NCBI GenBank assembly: GCA_031274075.1
Contig: JAISQQ010000168.1
Location: 1 to 7,409, forward strand
DNA from: Accumulibacter sp.
Lineage (GTDB): Bacteria > Pseudomonadota > Gammaproteobacteria > Burkholderiales > Rhodocyclaceae
Length of the DNA stretch: 7,409 nt
Direction: 5' to 3'
Part shown: positions 1 to 7,031 of the stretch, piece by piece
How positions within the stretch are numbered: position 1 is the first letter of the stretch
Layout: every line of letters begins with the position of its first letter
The notes under the pieces: model-generated
The model's input: the letters and a program-made list of their open reading frames with translations, nothing else
Databases searched by the model: none
What the model was told of the DNA's origin: nothing
Made by a program: the position numbers and the translations under genes

Positions 1-323
1 GCCATGTCCGCCATCGAGCAGCCCGCCGCGAGGTCCGGCAGGATCGCGGTCTGGCGCGGACTGGACAGGATGTCGGCCACCTCGGCCATGAAATGCACGC
101 CGCAGAAGACGATATATTCAGCGTCGGTCGCCGAGGCGAGGCGCGCCAGCTTGAGCGAGTCGCCGGTGAGGTCGGCGTACTGATAGACGTCGGCGCACTG
201 GTAATGGTGGCAGAGGATGACCGCCCGGCCGCCGAGCCTCGCGCGGGCGTCGCGGATGCGCGCGTGGCAGTCGGCGTCGCCCAGCGTGGCGAAAGCGGCG
301 AAATCGATGCGGGAGGTATTCAT
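1..323 (-). CDS. nadA: Quinolinate synthase NadA, N-terminal part (runs off the left edge)
   Basis: NadA condenses iminoaspartate with dihydroxyacetone phosphate to give quinolinate in de novo NAD synthesis; it is a cytoplasmic 4Fe-4S enzyme. The 107 visible residues begin [11 protein letters not shown] and show family signatures in order: VILCHHYQ (about 37-44), [21 protein letters not shown], and [13 protein letters not shown] at the window edge. Cys102 in AGCS matches the first cluster-ligand cysteine of the family. The HFMAE/LPDL style resembles the Bacillus-type NadA more than the E. coli one. The start at 323 is supported by an AAAGGAG Shine-Dalgarno six bases upstream (330-336 on the minus strand). 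It is divergent from glnA and shares the upstream region. The other two cluster cysteines would lie outside the window. Confidence 0.95.
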   Translation of the reverse strand, partial: MNTSRIDFAAFATLGDADCHARIRDARARLGGRAVILCHHYQCADVYQYADLTGDSLKLARLASATDAEYIVFCGVHFMAEVADILSSPRQTAILPDLAAGCSMADM

Positions 324-377
324 GCGCGGCTCCTTTCGGAATGGCCCTGTTCAGCGGACTGGGGAAGACATGCCTAG

Positions 378-406
378 AGTATAAACCCGGAAACCGGGCG
401 GGGAAG
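378..406 (-). promoter_or_regulatory. Possible sigma-70 promoter of nadA
   Basis: On the minus strand TATACT (383 to 378) matches 5 of 6 bases of a -10 box. At 17-base spacing the -35 position reads CTTCCC, a poor match. The predicted start near 371 would give a leader of about 48 bases before the nadA ATG. The inverted repeat at 386-398 sits between the two boxes and could be an operator, but nothing identifies a regulator. Confidence 0.35.
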
Positions 407-492
407 GGGACGCGTTGGGGGGGCGTTTGCGTGTCAGGGGCGCGTTCGCGGCGGTGGATGCGCGTCGCCGCCGCATGCGCTCTTTCGGTGCG

Positions 493-509
493 GGCACCAT
501 ATTGGTGCC
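493..509. promoter_or_regulatory. NtrC (NRI) binding site 1, upstream of glnA
   Basis: GGCACCATATTGGTGCC has perfectly complementary 7-base arms (GGCACCA/TGGTGCC) around a 3-base centre. It fits the enterobacterial NtrC consensus TGCACCA-N3-TGGTGCA apart from the outermost base of each arm. Its centre (501) lies about 131 bases upstream of the predicted sigma-54 start point, a normal enhancer distance. A further GGTGC immediately upstream (487-491) forms an overlapping inverted repeat GGTGC-GG-GCACC, so three half-sites are clustered. The presence of ntrBC downstream supports the reading. Confidence 0.8.
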
Positions 510-524
510 GTACGGGCTTGTCGA

Positions 525-541
525 CGCACCAGGATTGGGCC
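525..541. promoter_or_regulatory. NtrC binding site 2 (weaker half-site pair)
   Basis: CGCACCAGGATTGGGCC keeps the left arm GCACCA but has a degenerate right arm (about 4 of 7 bases). Its centre (533) is 32 bases from the centre of site 1, three helical turns, the same spacing as the paired strong NtrC sites upstream of E. coli glnA. Spacing, rather than sequence alone, is the main support. A weak sigma-70-like pair (TTGTCG at 518-523 and GATTAT at 542-547, 18-base spacer) overlaps it and could be an NtrC-repressed basal promoter, which is speculative. Confidence 0.5.
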
Positions 542-605
542 GATTATGGCGGATTGGCTCGGGAGAAACGGCTTGCGGCACGGCGTTGGATTGGCGGCGT
601 GGCGG

Positions 606-621
606 TGGCATCGTTTTTGCT
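606..621 (+). promoter_or_regulatory. Sigma-54 (RpoN) -24/-12 promoter of glnA
   Basis: TGGCATCGTTTTTGCT matches the sigma-54 consensus TGGCACG-N4-TTGCW: TGGCA and TTGCT are exact, and the invariant GG (607-608) and GC (619-620) are 12 bases apart. Transcription would start near 632, leaving a leader of about 54 bases. With the two upstream NtrC-type sites this forms a standard nitrogen-limitation promoter, to be activated by the NtrC encoded in this window. Confidence 0.8.
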
Positions 622-685
622 AGTCGCTATCGCAGCTTTTTTCATTGTCGCCGGAATGTCCGGTAACCGCCGAGGAGATTTTGCA

Positions 686-2101
686 ATGGCAAGCCCACAA
701 GACGTCATCAAAATGATCAAGGAAAACGAAGCCAAGTTTGTGGACTTCCGTTTTACCGACACGCGAGGCAAGGAGCAGCACGTGACCGTCCCGGTCAGCG
801 CGTTCAACGAAGACAAGTTTGAAAACGGCCACGCTTTCGACGGCTCGTCGATCGCCGGATGGAAAGGCATCCAGGCGTCCGACATGCTGTTGCTGCCCGA
901 CCCCGAAACGGCCTACGTCGATCCGTTCTTCGACGAGACCACCATCGTCCTGGCCTGCGACGTCGTCGATCCCGCCGACGGACGGGGCTACGATCGCGAT
1001 CCGCGTTCGATCGCCAAGCGCGCCGAAGCCTACCTGAAGTCCACGGGCATCGGCGACTCCGCCTACTTCGGCCCCGAGCCCGAGTTTTTCATCTTCGATT
1101 CCGTCGAGTGGAGCGCCGACATGTCTGGCTGCTCGCTCAAGATTTTCTCCGACGAGGCGGCCTGGAAATCGGGCGAAGCCAACGAAAACGGCGGCGGTTC
1201 GGGCCACCGGCCCGGCGTCAAGGGCGGCTACTTCCCGGTTCCGCCGGTCGACAGCCTGCACGACATCCGTTCGGCGATAGCGCTCACGCTCGAAGCGATA
1301 GGCGTCCCGGTCGAAGTGCATCACCACGAAGTGGCCAACGCCGGCCAGTGCGAGATCGGCACCCTGTTCAACACGCTGGTGCGCCGCGCCGACTGGACAC
1401 AGACGCTGAAATACGTGGTGCATAACACCGCCTATCAGTACGGCAAGACGGCGACCTTCATGCCCAAGCCGATCGTCGGCGACAACGGTTCGGGGATGCA
1501 CGTCCACCAGTCGATCTGGAAAGACGGCAAGAACCTGTTCGCGGGCAACGGCTACGCCGGCCTGTCCGAGACGGCGCTTTACTACATCGGCGGCATCATC
1601 AAGCACGCCAAGGCGCTGAACGCCATCACCAATCCGGGCACCAATTCGTACAAGCGCCTGGTGCCGCACTTCGAAGCGCCGGTCAAGCTGGCCTACTCGG
1701 CGAAGAACCGTTCGGCCTCGATCCGCATCCCGTATACCGCTTCCGACAAGGCGCGCCGCATCGAGACCCGCTTCCCGGATCCGATCGCCAATCCGTATCT
1801 GGCCTTCTCGGGCCTGTTGATGGCTGGCCTGGACGGCATCCTGAGCAAGCTGCATCCGGGCGACGCGGCCGACAAGAACCTGTACGACCTGCCGCCGGAA
1901 GAGGACGCGAAGATCCCGACCGTGTGCGCCAGCCTGGAGGAGGCGCTGGCCTCGCTGGACCAGGACCGCGAGTTCCTGAACCGTGGCGGCGTTTTCTCCA
2001 ACGAGTGGATCGACGCCTACCTCGAGCTGAAGATGGACGAAGTCAACCGGGTTCGCATGACCACCCACCCGGTCGAATTCGACCTCTATTACAGTTGTTG
2101 A
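686..2101 (+). CDS. glnA: Type I glutamine synthetase, GSI-beta (adenylylated) form
   Basis: The 471-residue cytoplasmic enzyme makes glutamine from glutamate, ammonia and ATP, and normally assembles as a dodecamer. Signatures in order: the N-terminal beta-grasp region including [20 protein letters not shown] with metal-ligand Glu131 and Glu133; [10 protein letters not shown] with His272; the glutamate/ATP-site region [12 protein letters not shown]; and [24 protein letters not shown] with Tyr400 corresponds to the E. coli adenylylation site Tyr397, so GlnE-type control is expected. Length is normal for the family. The start at 686 has GAGGAG eight bases upstream, whereas the open frame extends to 341 without homology. 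The C-terminus reads YYSC where E. coli has YYSV, a conservative oddity. An intrinsic terminator follows, so ntrBC are probably transcribed mainly from their own promoter. Confidence 0.97.
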   Translation: MASPQDVIKMIKENEAKFVDFRFTDTRGKEQHVTVPVSAFNEDKFENGHAFDGSSIAGWKGIQASDMLLLPDPETAYVDPFFDETTIVLACDVVDPADGRGYDRDPRSIAKRAEAYLKSTGIGDSAYFGPEPEFFIFDSVEWSADMSGCSLKIFSDEAAWKSGEANENGGGSGHRPGVKGGYFPVPPVDSLHDIRSAIALTLEAIGVPVEVHHHEVANAGQCEIGTLFNTLVRRADWTQTLKYVVHNTAYQYGKTATFMPKPIVGDNGSGMHVHQSIWKDGKNLFAGNGYAGLSETALYYIGGIIKHAKALNAITNPGTNSYKRLVPHFEAPVKLAYSAKNRSASIRIPYTASDKARRIETRFPDPIANPYLAFSGLLMAGLDGILSKLHPGDAADKNLYDLPPEEDAKIPTVCASLEEALASLDQDREFLNRGGVFSNEWIDAYLELKMDEVNRVRMTTHPVEFDLYYSC

Positions 2102-2115
2102 TCGTCCGCCGGGCC

Positions 2116-2146
2116 AAAAAGGACGGGCATGCCCGTCCTTTTTTTT
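2116..2146 (+). terminator. Intrinsic terminator of glnA
   Basis: A perfect 18-base palindrome (2121-2138, GGACGGGC/GCCCGTCC arms around AT) is followed by eight T residues (2139-2146) and preceded by five A residues that extend the stem. It begins 14 bases after the glnA stop codon. The A-tract means it could also work weakly on the opposite strand. Confidence 0.92.
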
Positions 2147-2194
2147 CCGCCGGCGCGACGCCGCGTTTGTCAATTGCGCGATCCATCCCATAAA

Positions 2195-2223
2195 CTGACA
2201 CGCATTGAATTTATACGTATAAA
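2195..2223 (+). promoter_or_regulatory. Sigma-70-like promoter for the DUF4124-ntrB unit
   Basis: CTGACA (2195-2200) and TATAAA (2218-2223) each match 5 of 6 consensus bases with an ideal 17-base spacer, in a conspicuously AT-rich patch of GC-rich DNA. Start would be near 2231, giving a leader of about 120 bases. The -10 box lies in a perfect 14-base palindrome TTTATACGTATAAA (2210-2223), a possible operator. A second weaker pair, TTGTCA (2167-2172) and TAAACT (2191-2196), lies just upstream. Confidence 0.55.
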
Positions 2224-2349
2224 ATCAAAACGCGATTCCAGTTACCAAGTCCAAGTCCTTGAGCACGCGAAAACGGGCCGCGCCGCGGAAGTGGCGAGGC
2301 CGGCGCGGTGCGCGGCGATCTGGAAATGAAACAACCCGGACGATCACCG

Positions 2350-2841
2350 ATGATGAAGTTATTTCGTGAAGTGAGCATTGCGTCGGCGCTGCTGGCGACG
2401 GTCAGCGCGGCGCATGCGGCGGACGTCATGTACCAGTGTGTCGATCCGCAGGGGCGCAAGACGTTTTCCAACGTCAAGCCGGCGGACAAGGGCAGCAAAT
2501 GCACGGCGCTCAATCTCGAACCCTTGAACCCCGTCCCGGCGCCGTCAAAGCCGCCCGGAAAGAACACCTCGCCGTCTCCCGCGGGCTTTCCCAAGGTCGG
2601 GGAATCGATCCAGAAGGAGCGTGACAATGACCGGCGGCGCATCCTGGAAAACGAATTGCAGGCGGAGCAGAAGAACCTCGATCAGGCGCGCAAGGATCTG
2701 GCCGAGCAGGAAAGCATTCGCAGCGGCGACGAGAAAAACGACGCGAAGGTTCTCGATCGCCTCGAACCGTACAAGAACAAGGTGGCCTTGCACGAACGCA
2801 ACATCGAGGCCATCGAGAAGGAACTGGACAAGCTGCGCTGA
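2350..2841 (+). CDS. Exported DUF4124-type protein with C-terminal coiled coil
   Basis: A 163-residue protein of unknown function. Residues 1-23 (MMKLFREVSIASALLATVSAAHA) form a Sec signal peptide with cleavage predicted after AHA. The segment from 25 to about 52 (DVMYQCVDPQGRKTFSNVKP through Cys51) resembles the DUF4124 pattern of an aromatic/Cys strand, 'D-G-x-x-x-[FY]-S-N' and a distal cysteine; Cys30 and Cys51 could form a periplasmic disulfide. A Pro-rich linker follows, and residues about 85-163 are highly charged and helical, probably a coiled coil. The start is uncertain: the ATG at 2350 has a weak GGA nine bases upstream, and 2326 or 2353 are alternatives in the same frame. Its stop directly abuts the ntrB ATG, so translational coupling is likely. 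A link to nitrogen sensing is only suggested by position. Confidence 0.8.
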   Translation: MMKLFREVSIASALLATVSAAHAADVMYQCVDPQGRKTFSNVKPADKGSKCTALNLEPLNPVPAPSKPPGKNTSPSPAGFPKVGESIQKERDNDRRRILENELQAEQKNLDQARKDLAEQESIRSGDEKNDAKVLDRLEPYKNKVALHERNIEAIEKELDKLR

Positions 2842-3954
2842 ATGCCGGGCGGCGGCCTTTTCATGACCGAGGCGGCGGACAATCCGGTCGGCGGCCTCGA
2901 CCTGCTGTTTTCGGCGGTCATCCTGCTCGACGCCGGGCTGGCCATCCGTTACCTCAATCCGGCGGCGGAGCATCTGCTGGCCGTCAGCGGCAAGACGGTT
3001 TACGGCAGCCGGCTCGACAGCGTGGCCGGATGTCCGGCGACGCTGATGGAGGCGCTGGACAACGCGCTCGCGCACGGTTGGAACTACAGCGAGCCGGATA
3101 CCGAAATCCGGCGCGGCGACGACCAGGTGCTGCACCTGAACTGCTCGGTCAACCAGGTGGAAGCCGGGGAAATCCGGCTGCTGGTCGAATTCTGGTCGAT
3201 CGATCCGCAAATCCTGCGGGCGACGCGCGAGGAACGGCTCTCTGAACTGCAACTGGCCAGCCGCGAGCTGATCCGCAATCTGGCGCACGAGATCAAGAAT
3301 CCCCTGGGCGGCATCCGCGGCGCGGCGCAGCTTCTGGAGCACGAACTCGGCAATCCCGGCCTGCGCGAATACACGCAGGTGATCATCAAGGAGGCCGACC
3401 GGCTGCAAGGCTTGATGAAGCGCCTGCTCTCGCCGCATCGGCCGATGCAGCCCGCAGCGGTCAACATCCACGAAATCCTCGAGCGCGTGCGCAGCCTGCT
3501 GACCGCCGAATTTCCCCGCTCGCTCGACATCCGCCGCGACTACGACACCAGTCTGCCGGACCTCGTGGGCGACCGCGAGCAGTTGATCCAGGCGATGCTG
3601 AACGTCGCGCGCAACGCCGCGCAGGCGATCATGAACCGGCCGGCCGGCGAGGCGGCCGGCCGAATCACCTTCCGCACGCGGGTCGCCCGCCAGGTCACGC
3701 TGGCCAAGCGGCGTTTTCCGCTGGCCCTGGAATTGCAGGTCATCGACGACGGTCCGGGCATTCCCGACGACATCAGGGAACGCATGTTCTATCCGCTGGT
3801 ATCGGGCCGCGAAGGAGGAAACGGCCTGGGCCTGACCCTGGCGCAGAACTTCATCCTGCAGCACCAGGGTTCCATCGAGTGCGAGAGCCGCCCGGGATAT
3901 ACCTGTTTCACCATCCGCATGCCGCTTGCCAGAGATCAGAAGACAGAGGACTGA
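2842..3954 (+). CDS. glnL: Nitrogen regulation sensor histidine kinase NtrB (GlnL)
   Basis: The 370-residue soluble two-component kinase/phosphatase phosphorylates NtrC under nitrogen limitation and is normally switched to phosphatase by PII. Layout: a PAS-type sensor at about 18-125 (GLDLLFSAVILLDAGLAIRY onward); the dimerisation/phosphoacceptor helix with NLAHEIKNPLGGIRGAAQLL, phosphorylated residue His149; the N-box NVARNAAQA with Asn258; DDGPGI at 302-307; and GGNGLGL at 325-331. No membrane segments are apparent. The ATG at 2842 immediately follows the previous stop; 2863 is an alternative start, and neither has a strong ribosome site. The last five residues (QKTED) and the stop codon come from the left heptamer arm of a repeat element, after the usual family end near RMPL, so the kinase core is intact. 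ntrC follows only after a repeat-filled gap. Confidence 0.94.
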   Translation: MPGGGLFMTEAADNPVGGLDLLFSAVILLDAGLAIRYLNPAAEHLLAVSGKTVYGSRLDSVAGCPATLMEALDNALAHGWNYSEPDTEIRRGDDQVLHLNCSVNQVEAGEIRLLVEFWSIDPQILRATREERLSELQLASRELIRNLAHEIKNPLGGIRGAAQLLEHELGNPGLREYTQVIIKEADRLQGLMKRLLSPHRPMQPAAVNIHEILERVRSLLTAEFPRSLDIRRDYDTSLPDLVGDREQLIQAMLNVARNAAQAIMNRPAGEAAGRITFRTRVARQVTLAKRRFPLALELQVIDDGPGIPDDIRERMFYPLVSGREGGNGLGLTLAQNFILQHQGSIECESRPGYTCFTIRMPLARDQKTED

Positions 3955-4054
3955 AGACAGAGGACAGTTCAGTTACCGGGCGCGAAGCGCCCGCAAATAT
4001 TACTGTCTTCTGTCTTCCGTCCTCTGTCCTCTGTCCCCTGTCCCCTGTCCCCTG
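3937..4054 (+). repeat. Heptamer-armed palindromic element, copy A
   Basis: The left arm has four heptamers of the CAGARGA type (3937-3964; the third begins CTG). The core reads TTCAGTTAC, then hairpin CGGGCGC-GAA-GCGCCCG (3977-3993), then CAAATATTA. The right arm has seven tandem CTGTCYY-type heptamers (4003-4051) plus CTG. The arms are mutually complementary, so the element is one long imperfect palindrome with an asymmetric internal region. It overlaps the last five codons and stop of ntrB. No T-run follows the hairpin, so it is not a standard intrinsic terminator. No transposase is linked to it. Confidence 0.85.
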
Positions 4055-4058
4055 GCGC

Positions 4059-4131
4059 CGTCATTCCGGCGCAAGCCGGAATCCAGGAATTTTGAGGAAC
4101 GCACTGGGTCCCGGCTTTCGCCGGGACGACG
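4059..4131. repeat. Pair of inverted dRS3-like hairpins
   Basis: Two 28-base units in opposite orientation (4059-4086 and 4104-4131) match at 23 of 28 positions when one is reverse-complemented. Each is itself a hairpin: ATTCCGG-CGCAAG-type stem and GTCCCGG-CTTTCG-type stem. Four of the five differences are compensatory changes on opposite sides of the stem. The CGTCATTCCGGC...GGAATCCAG style resembles the short ATTCC(C)...(G)GGAAT dispersed repeats known from Neisseria (dRS3) and seen in many other proteobacteria. The 17-base middle (4087-4103) is unpaired. It lies between copies A and B of the heptamer-armed element. Confidence 0.75.
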
Positions 4132-4144
4132 CGCCGATGCTGTT

Positions 4145-4248
4145 CAGAAGACAGAGGACTGATGACAGAGGAGGGTTCGGCTACCGGGCGCGAAGCGCCC
4201 GCAAATATTACTGTCTTCTGTCCTCTGTCTTCTGTCCTCTGCCCCCTG
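4145..4248 (+). repeat. Heptamer-armed palindromic element, copy B
   Basis: Same orientation as copy A, with hairpins 208 bases apart. Left arm of four heptamers (4145-4172), then GGTTCGGCTAC, hairpin CGGGCGC-GAA-GCGCCCG (4185-4201), CAAATATTA, and five right-arm heptamers (4211-4245) ending in CTG. The core from TACC through the first right heptamer is identical to copy A; heptamer number and sequence differ, as expected from slippage. It ends five bases before the sigma-54-like site upstream of ntrC. Confidence 0.85.
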
Positions 4249-4252
4249 AACG

Positions 4253-4268
4253 TGGCAAGCTATTTGCT
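4253..4268 (+). promoter_or_regulatory. Sigma-54-like promoter directly upstream of ntrC
   Basis: TGGCAAGCTATTTGCT matches TGGCACG-N4-TTGCW at every core position except A for C at the sixth base, with GG (4254-4255) and GC (4266-4267) 12 bases apart. It has the same TGGCA-N6-TTGCT pattern as the glnA promoter in this window. The predicted start near 4279 would leave only about 13 bases before the ATG at 4292, or about 28 before an alternative ATG at 4307. No convincing NtrC site was seen in the repeat-filled DNA upstream, so activity is uncertain. Confidence 0.5.
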
Positions 4269-4291
4269 TGAACCTGAAGGTTCCGATCACG

Positions 4292-5731
<1,440 letters not shown>

Positions 5732-5828
5732 TTCTTGCGGGTGCGAAGCGCCCGGTAAATGACTGTCCTCGGTCTTCTGTCCTCTGATCCTGCTACCATG
5801 CTTTCCCGCTGAAAGAAAGGACAGGCCC

Positions 5829-6926
5829 ATGACCGTCGAAGAGGAATTCCAAATCAAGCTGGAGCGGCTGAGAAGCCTGATGCAGCGGAAAAAACTGGAC
5901 GGCGTCTTCCTCAAAAGGCAGGACGATTTCGCCTGGCTATCTTGCGGCGGACGGAACTACGTCGGAGCCGGCGACCTGGGCAACTGCGGGCTGCTGGTGA
6001 CCGGGGACCAGCACTACGCCGTCACCAGCACCGTGGAAGCCCAAAGGATGCTGGCCGAAGAAAACCTGGGGCGGCTCGGTTTCGCCATGCGCGCCGGCGT
6101 TTGGCACGACGCTGCCTTCGAGGCGCGAACCCTGCGCTCGATCGTGCCCGGCGGCGCTGTCGGTCGTGACTTCGGCGGCGACAACAACATCGCGGACGAC
6201 GTCAAGGAACTGCGCCTGGATCTGACCGAAAGCGAAATGGAGCGTTACCGGAGAGCGGGAACGCTGGCTTCGCGGGCCATGGAAGAGACCGGTTGCGGCA
6301 TCCGTCCCGGCGAAAGCGAATACACGATAGCGGCCAGGATCATCGAGAACATGGAAACTCATGGCCTGGAACTCGTTTCCTGCATGGTCGCCGCGGACGA
6401 ACGGATCAGCGCTTACCGGCATCCGCTGCCTACCGGCAAAAAAGTGGAAAAGCGCGTACAGATCGGGGGAAACTTCAAGATGCAGGGGCTGATCGTCTGC
6501 ATGACGCGCTATGTCAATTTCGTTCCGGTTTCCGACGAACTGCGCCGCCAATACCGGGCGAATCAGCGCATCGACTGTATCTACATGGCCCATTCCATCC
6601 CGGGAGAAAGCTATCAACGCCCGTTGCTCGCGGGCAAGGCCGCGTATGAGGAACTGGGCTACGGCGAGGAATTCGACAAGCACCACCAGGGCGGCCCGAT
6701 CGGCTACGCCGCCCGCGACTTCAGGGTAGATTTCACGGTAAACGGGACGATACGCGAGCACCAGGCCTTCTGCTGGAATCCCTCGATCACCGGCACCAAG
6801 AGCGAAGACACCGTCATCGTCTCGAAGGCGGGCGTCGACATGATTTCCCGTCCCGTCATATTCCCGAAAGTAAGCATCGAAGCCTGCGGCGCCAGCTTCG
6901 TCAGGCCGGATATTCTGGAGCTTTAA
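5829..6926 (+). CDS. M24-like (creatinase/aminopeptidase P fold) protein, probably not a canonical metallopeptidase
   Basis: This 365-residue cytoplasmic protein has a creatinase-type N-terminal domain (about 1-130) and an M24 'pitabread' C-terminal domain. Its motifs YRHPLPT, HHQGG (285-289) and NPSITGTKSEDT (317-328) recall an uncharacterised M24 subfamily present in several phyla. Aligned by eye to E. coli PepP, the metal ligands Asp260, Asp271 and Glu383 correspond to Gly213, Cys224 and Asn317; only the histidine (285/286) and Glu326 remain. It therefore probably does not bind a dinuclear metal and could be a hydrolase or lyase of creatinase type, acting without metal; the substrate is unknown. 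AAAGGA seven bases before the ATG supports the start. It has no visible link to nitrogen control, though it follows ntrC in the same direction. A repeat element begins five bases after its stop. Confidence 0.85.
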   Translation: MTVEEEFQIKLERLRSLMQRKKLDGVFLKRQDDFAWLSCGGRNYVGAGDLGNCGLLVTGDQHYAVTSTVEAQRMLAEENLGRLGFAMRAGVWHDAAFEARTLRSIVPGGAVGRDFGGDNNIADDVKELRLDLTESEMERYRRAGTLASRAMEETGCGIRPGESEYTIAARIIENMETHGLELVSCMVAADERISAYRHPLPTGKKVEKRVQIGGNFKMQGLIVCMTRYVNFVPVSDELRRQYRANQRIDCIYMAHSIPGESYQRPLLAGKAAYEELGYGEEFDKHHQGGPIGYAARDFRVDFTVNGTIREHQAFCWNPSITGTKSEDTVIVSKAGVDMISRPVIFPKVSIEACGASFVRPDILEL

Positions 6927-6930
6927 TGGT

Positions 6931-7020
6931 CAGAAGACAGAGGACAGAAGACAGAAGACAGTAATATTTGCGGGCGCGAAGCGCCCGGTAACTGAACTGA
7001 CACCTGTCCTCTGACACCTG
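6931..7020 (-). repeat. Heptamer-armed palindromic element, copy D
   Basis: Four clean left heptamers CAGAAGA/CAGAGGA (6931-6958), then CAGTAATATTTG, hairpin CGGGCGC-GAA-GCGCCCG (6971-6987), GTAACTGAACTG, and a degenerate right arm (to about 7020). The flanks and left arm are the exact reverse complement of copy A's right side, and GTAACTGAACTG that of copy A's left side, yet the GAA loop is not reversed. It fills nearly all of the 105-base gap between the convergent M24-like and MFS genes. Confidence 0.85.
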
Positions 7021-7031
7021 ATACCCGAAAA

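Larger units (their letters stand above)
324..685. other. Divergent nadA-glnA intergenic control region
   Basis: These 362 bases separate the divergent nadA and glnA starts. The half nearest nadA holds a possible nadA -10 box and a small inverted repeat CCCGG-AAA-CCGGG at 386-398. The half nearest glnA holds two NtrC-type sites and a sigma-54 promoter. The glnA leader after the predicted start point (about 632) has a short inverted repeat CCGGA-ATG-TCCGG at 651-663 and the GAGGAG ribosome binding site at 672-677. The glnA reading frame stays open upstream to 341, but that extension has no protein-family resemblance and covers the control elements, so it is not coding. Confidence 0.75.
3955..4291. 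other. Repeat-filled gap between ntrB and ntrC
   Basis: These 337 bases between two genes that are usually adjacent consist mostly of mobile-looking repeats: the rest of copy A, a pair of inverted dRS3-like hairpins, and copy B. Only the last 43 bases before ntrC look like native leader. They hold a sigma-54-like site (4253-4268) and an inverted repeat GAACCT-GA-AGGTTC (4270-4283) covering the GAAGG ribosome site. Open frames cross the region but are simple translations of the heptamers and are not genes. Confidence 0.8.

Noticed and set aside
341..685. N-terminal extension of GlnA with a hydrophobic segment (about 93-106 of the extended frame)
   Set aside because: The family starts at [11 protein letters not shown]. 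The extension would cover the NtrC sites and sigma-54 promoter, and a good ribosome site precedes the ATG at 686.
620..2191. Long open frame of 523 codons on the minus strand opposite glnA
   Set aside because: It lies antisense to an unmistakable glnA, has low-complexity Arg/Val/Gly-rich composition typical of GC-rich shadow frames, and shows no family motif.
2278..2308. GC-rich hairpin CCGCGCCG/CGGCGCGG in the leader of the DUF4124 gene as a riboswitch or attenuator
   Set aside because: It is an isolated 8-base-pair stem with a 15-base loop, no T-run and no conserved aptamer features. Such stems are expected by chance in GC-rich DNA.
2545..3864. 439-codon minus-strand open frame opposite ntrB
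   Set aside because: Same shadow behaviour: NtrB motifs are intact on the plus strand and the antisense product resembles no protein family.
3977..3993. Repeat hairpins as intrinsic transcription terminators
   Set aside because: The stems are strong, but none of the four copies is followed by a T-run in either direction. Termination or mRNA stabilisation by another route remains possible but is not shown.
3937..4248. CRISPR-like array
   Set aside because: The two copies are 208 bases apart, the intervening DNA is another repeat, there are no regular unique spacers, and no cas genes are present.
3879..4271. Open frames crossing the ntrB-ntrC gap that could be read as small proteins
   Set aside because: Their residues are translations of the heptamer arms and hairpins and recur wherever the repeat occurs. 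They have no ribosome site, and non-coding repeats explain them fully.
5773..5799. Promoter for the M24-like gene (TACCAT at 5794-5799 with a TGC extension)
   Set aside because: Only four of six -10 bases match, and the -35 position falls in the repeat's CTGTCYT arm without a real -35 match, so the support is too weak to list.
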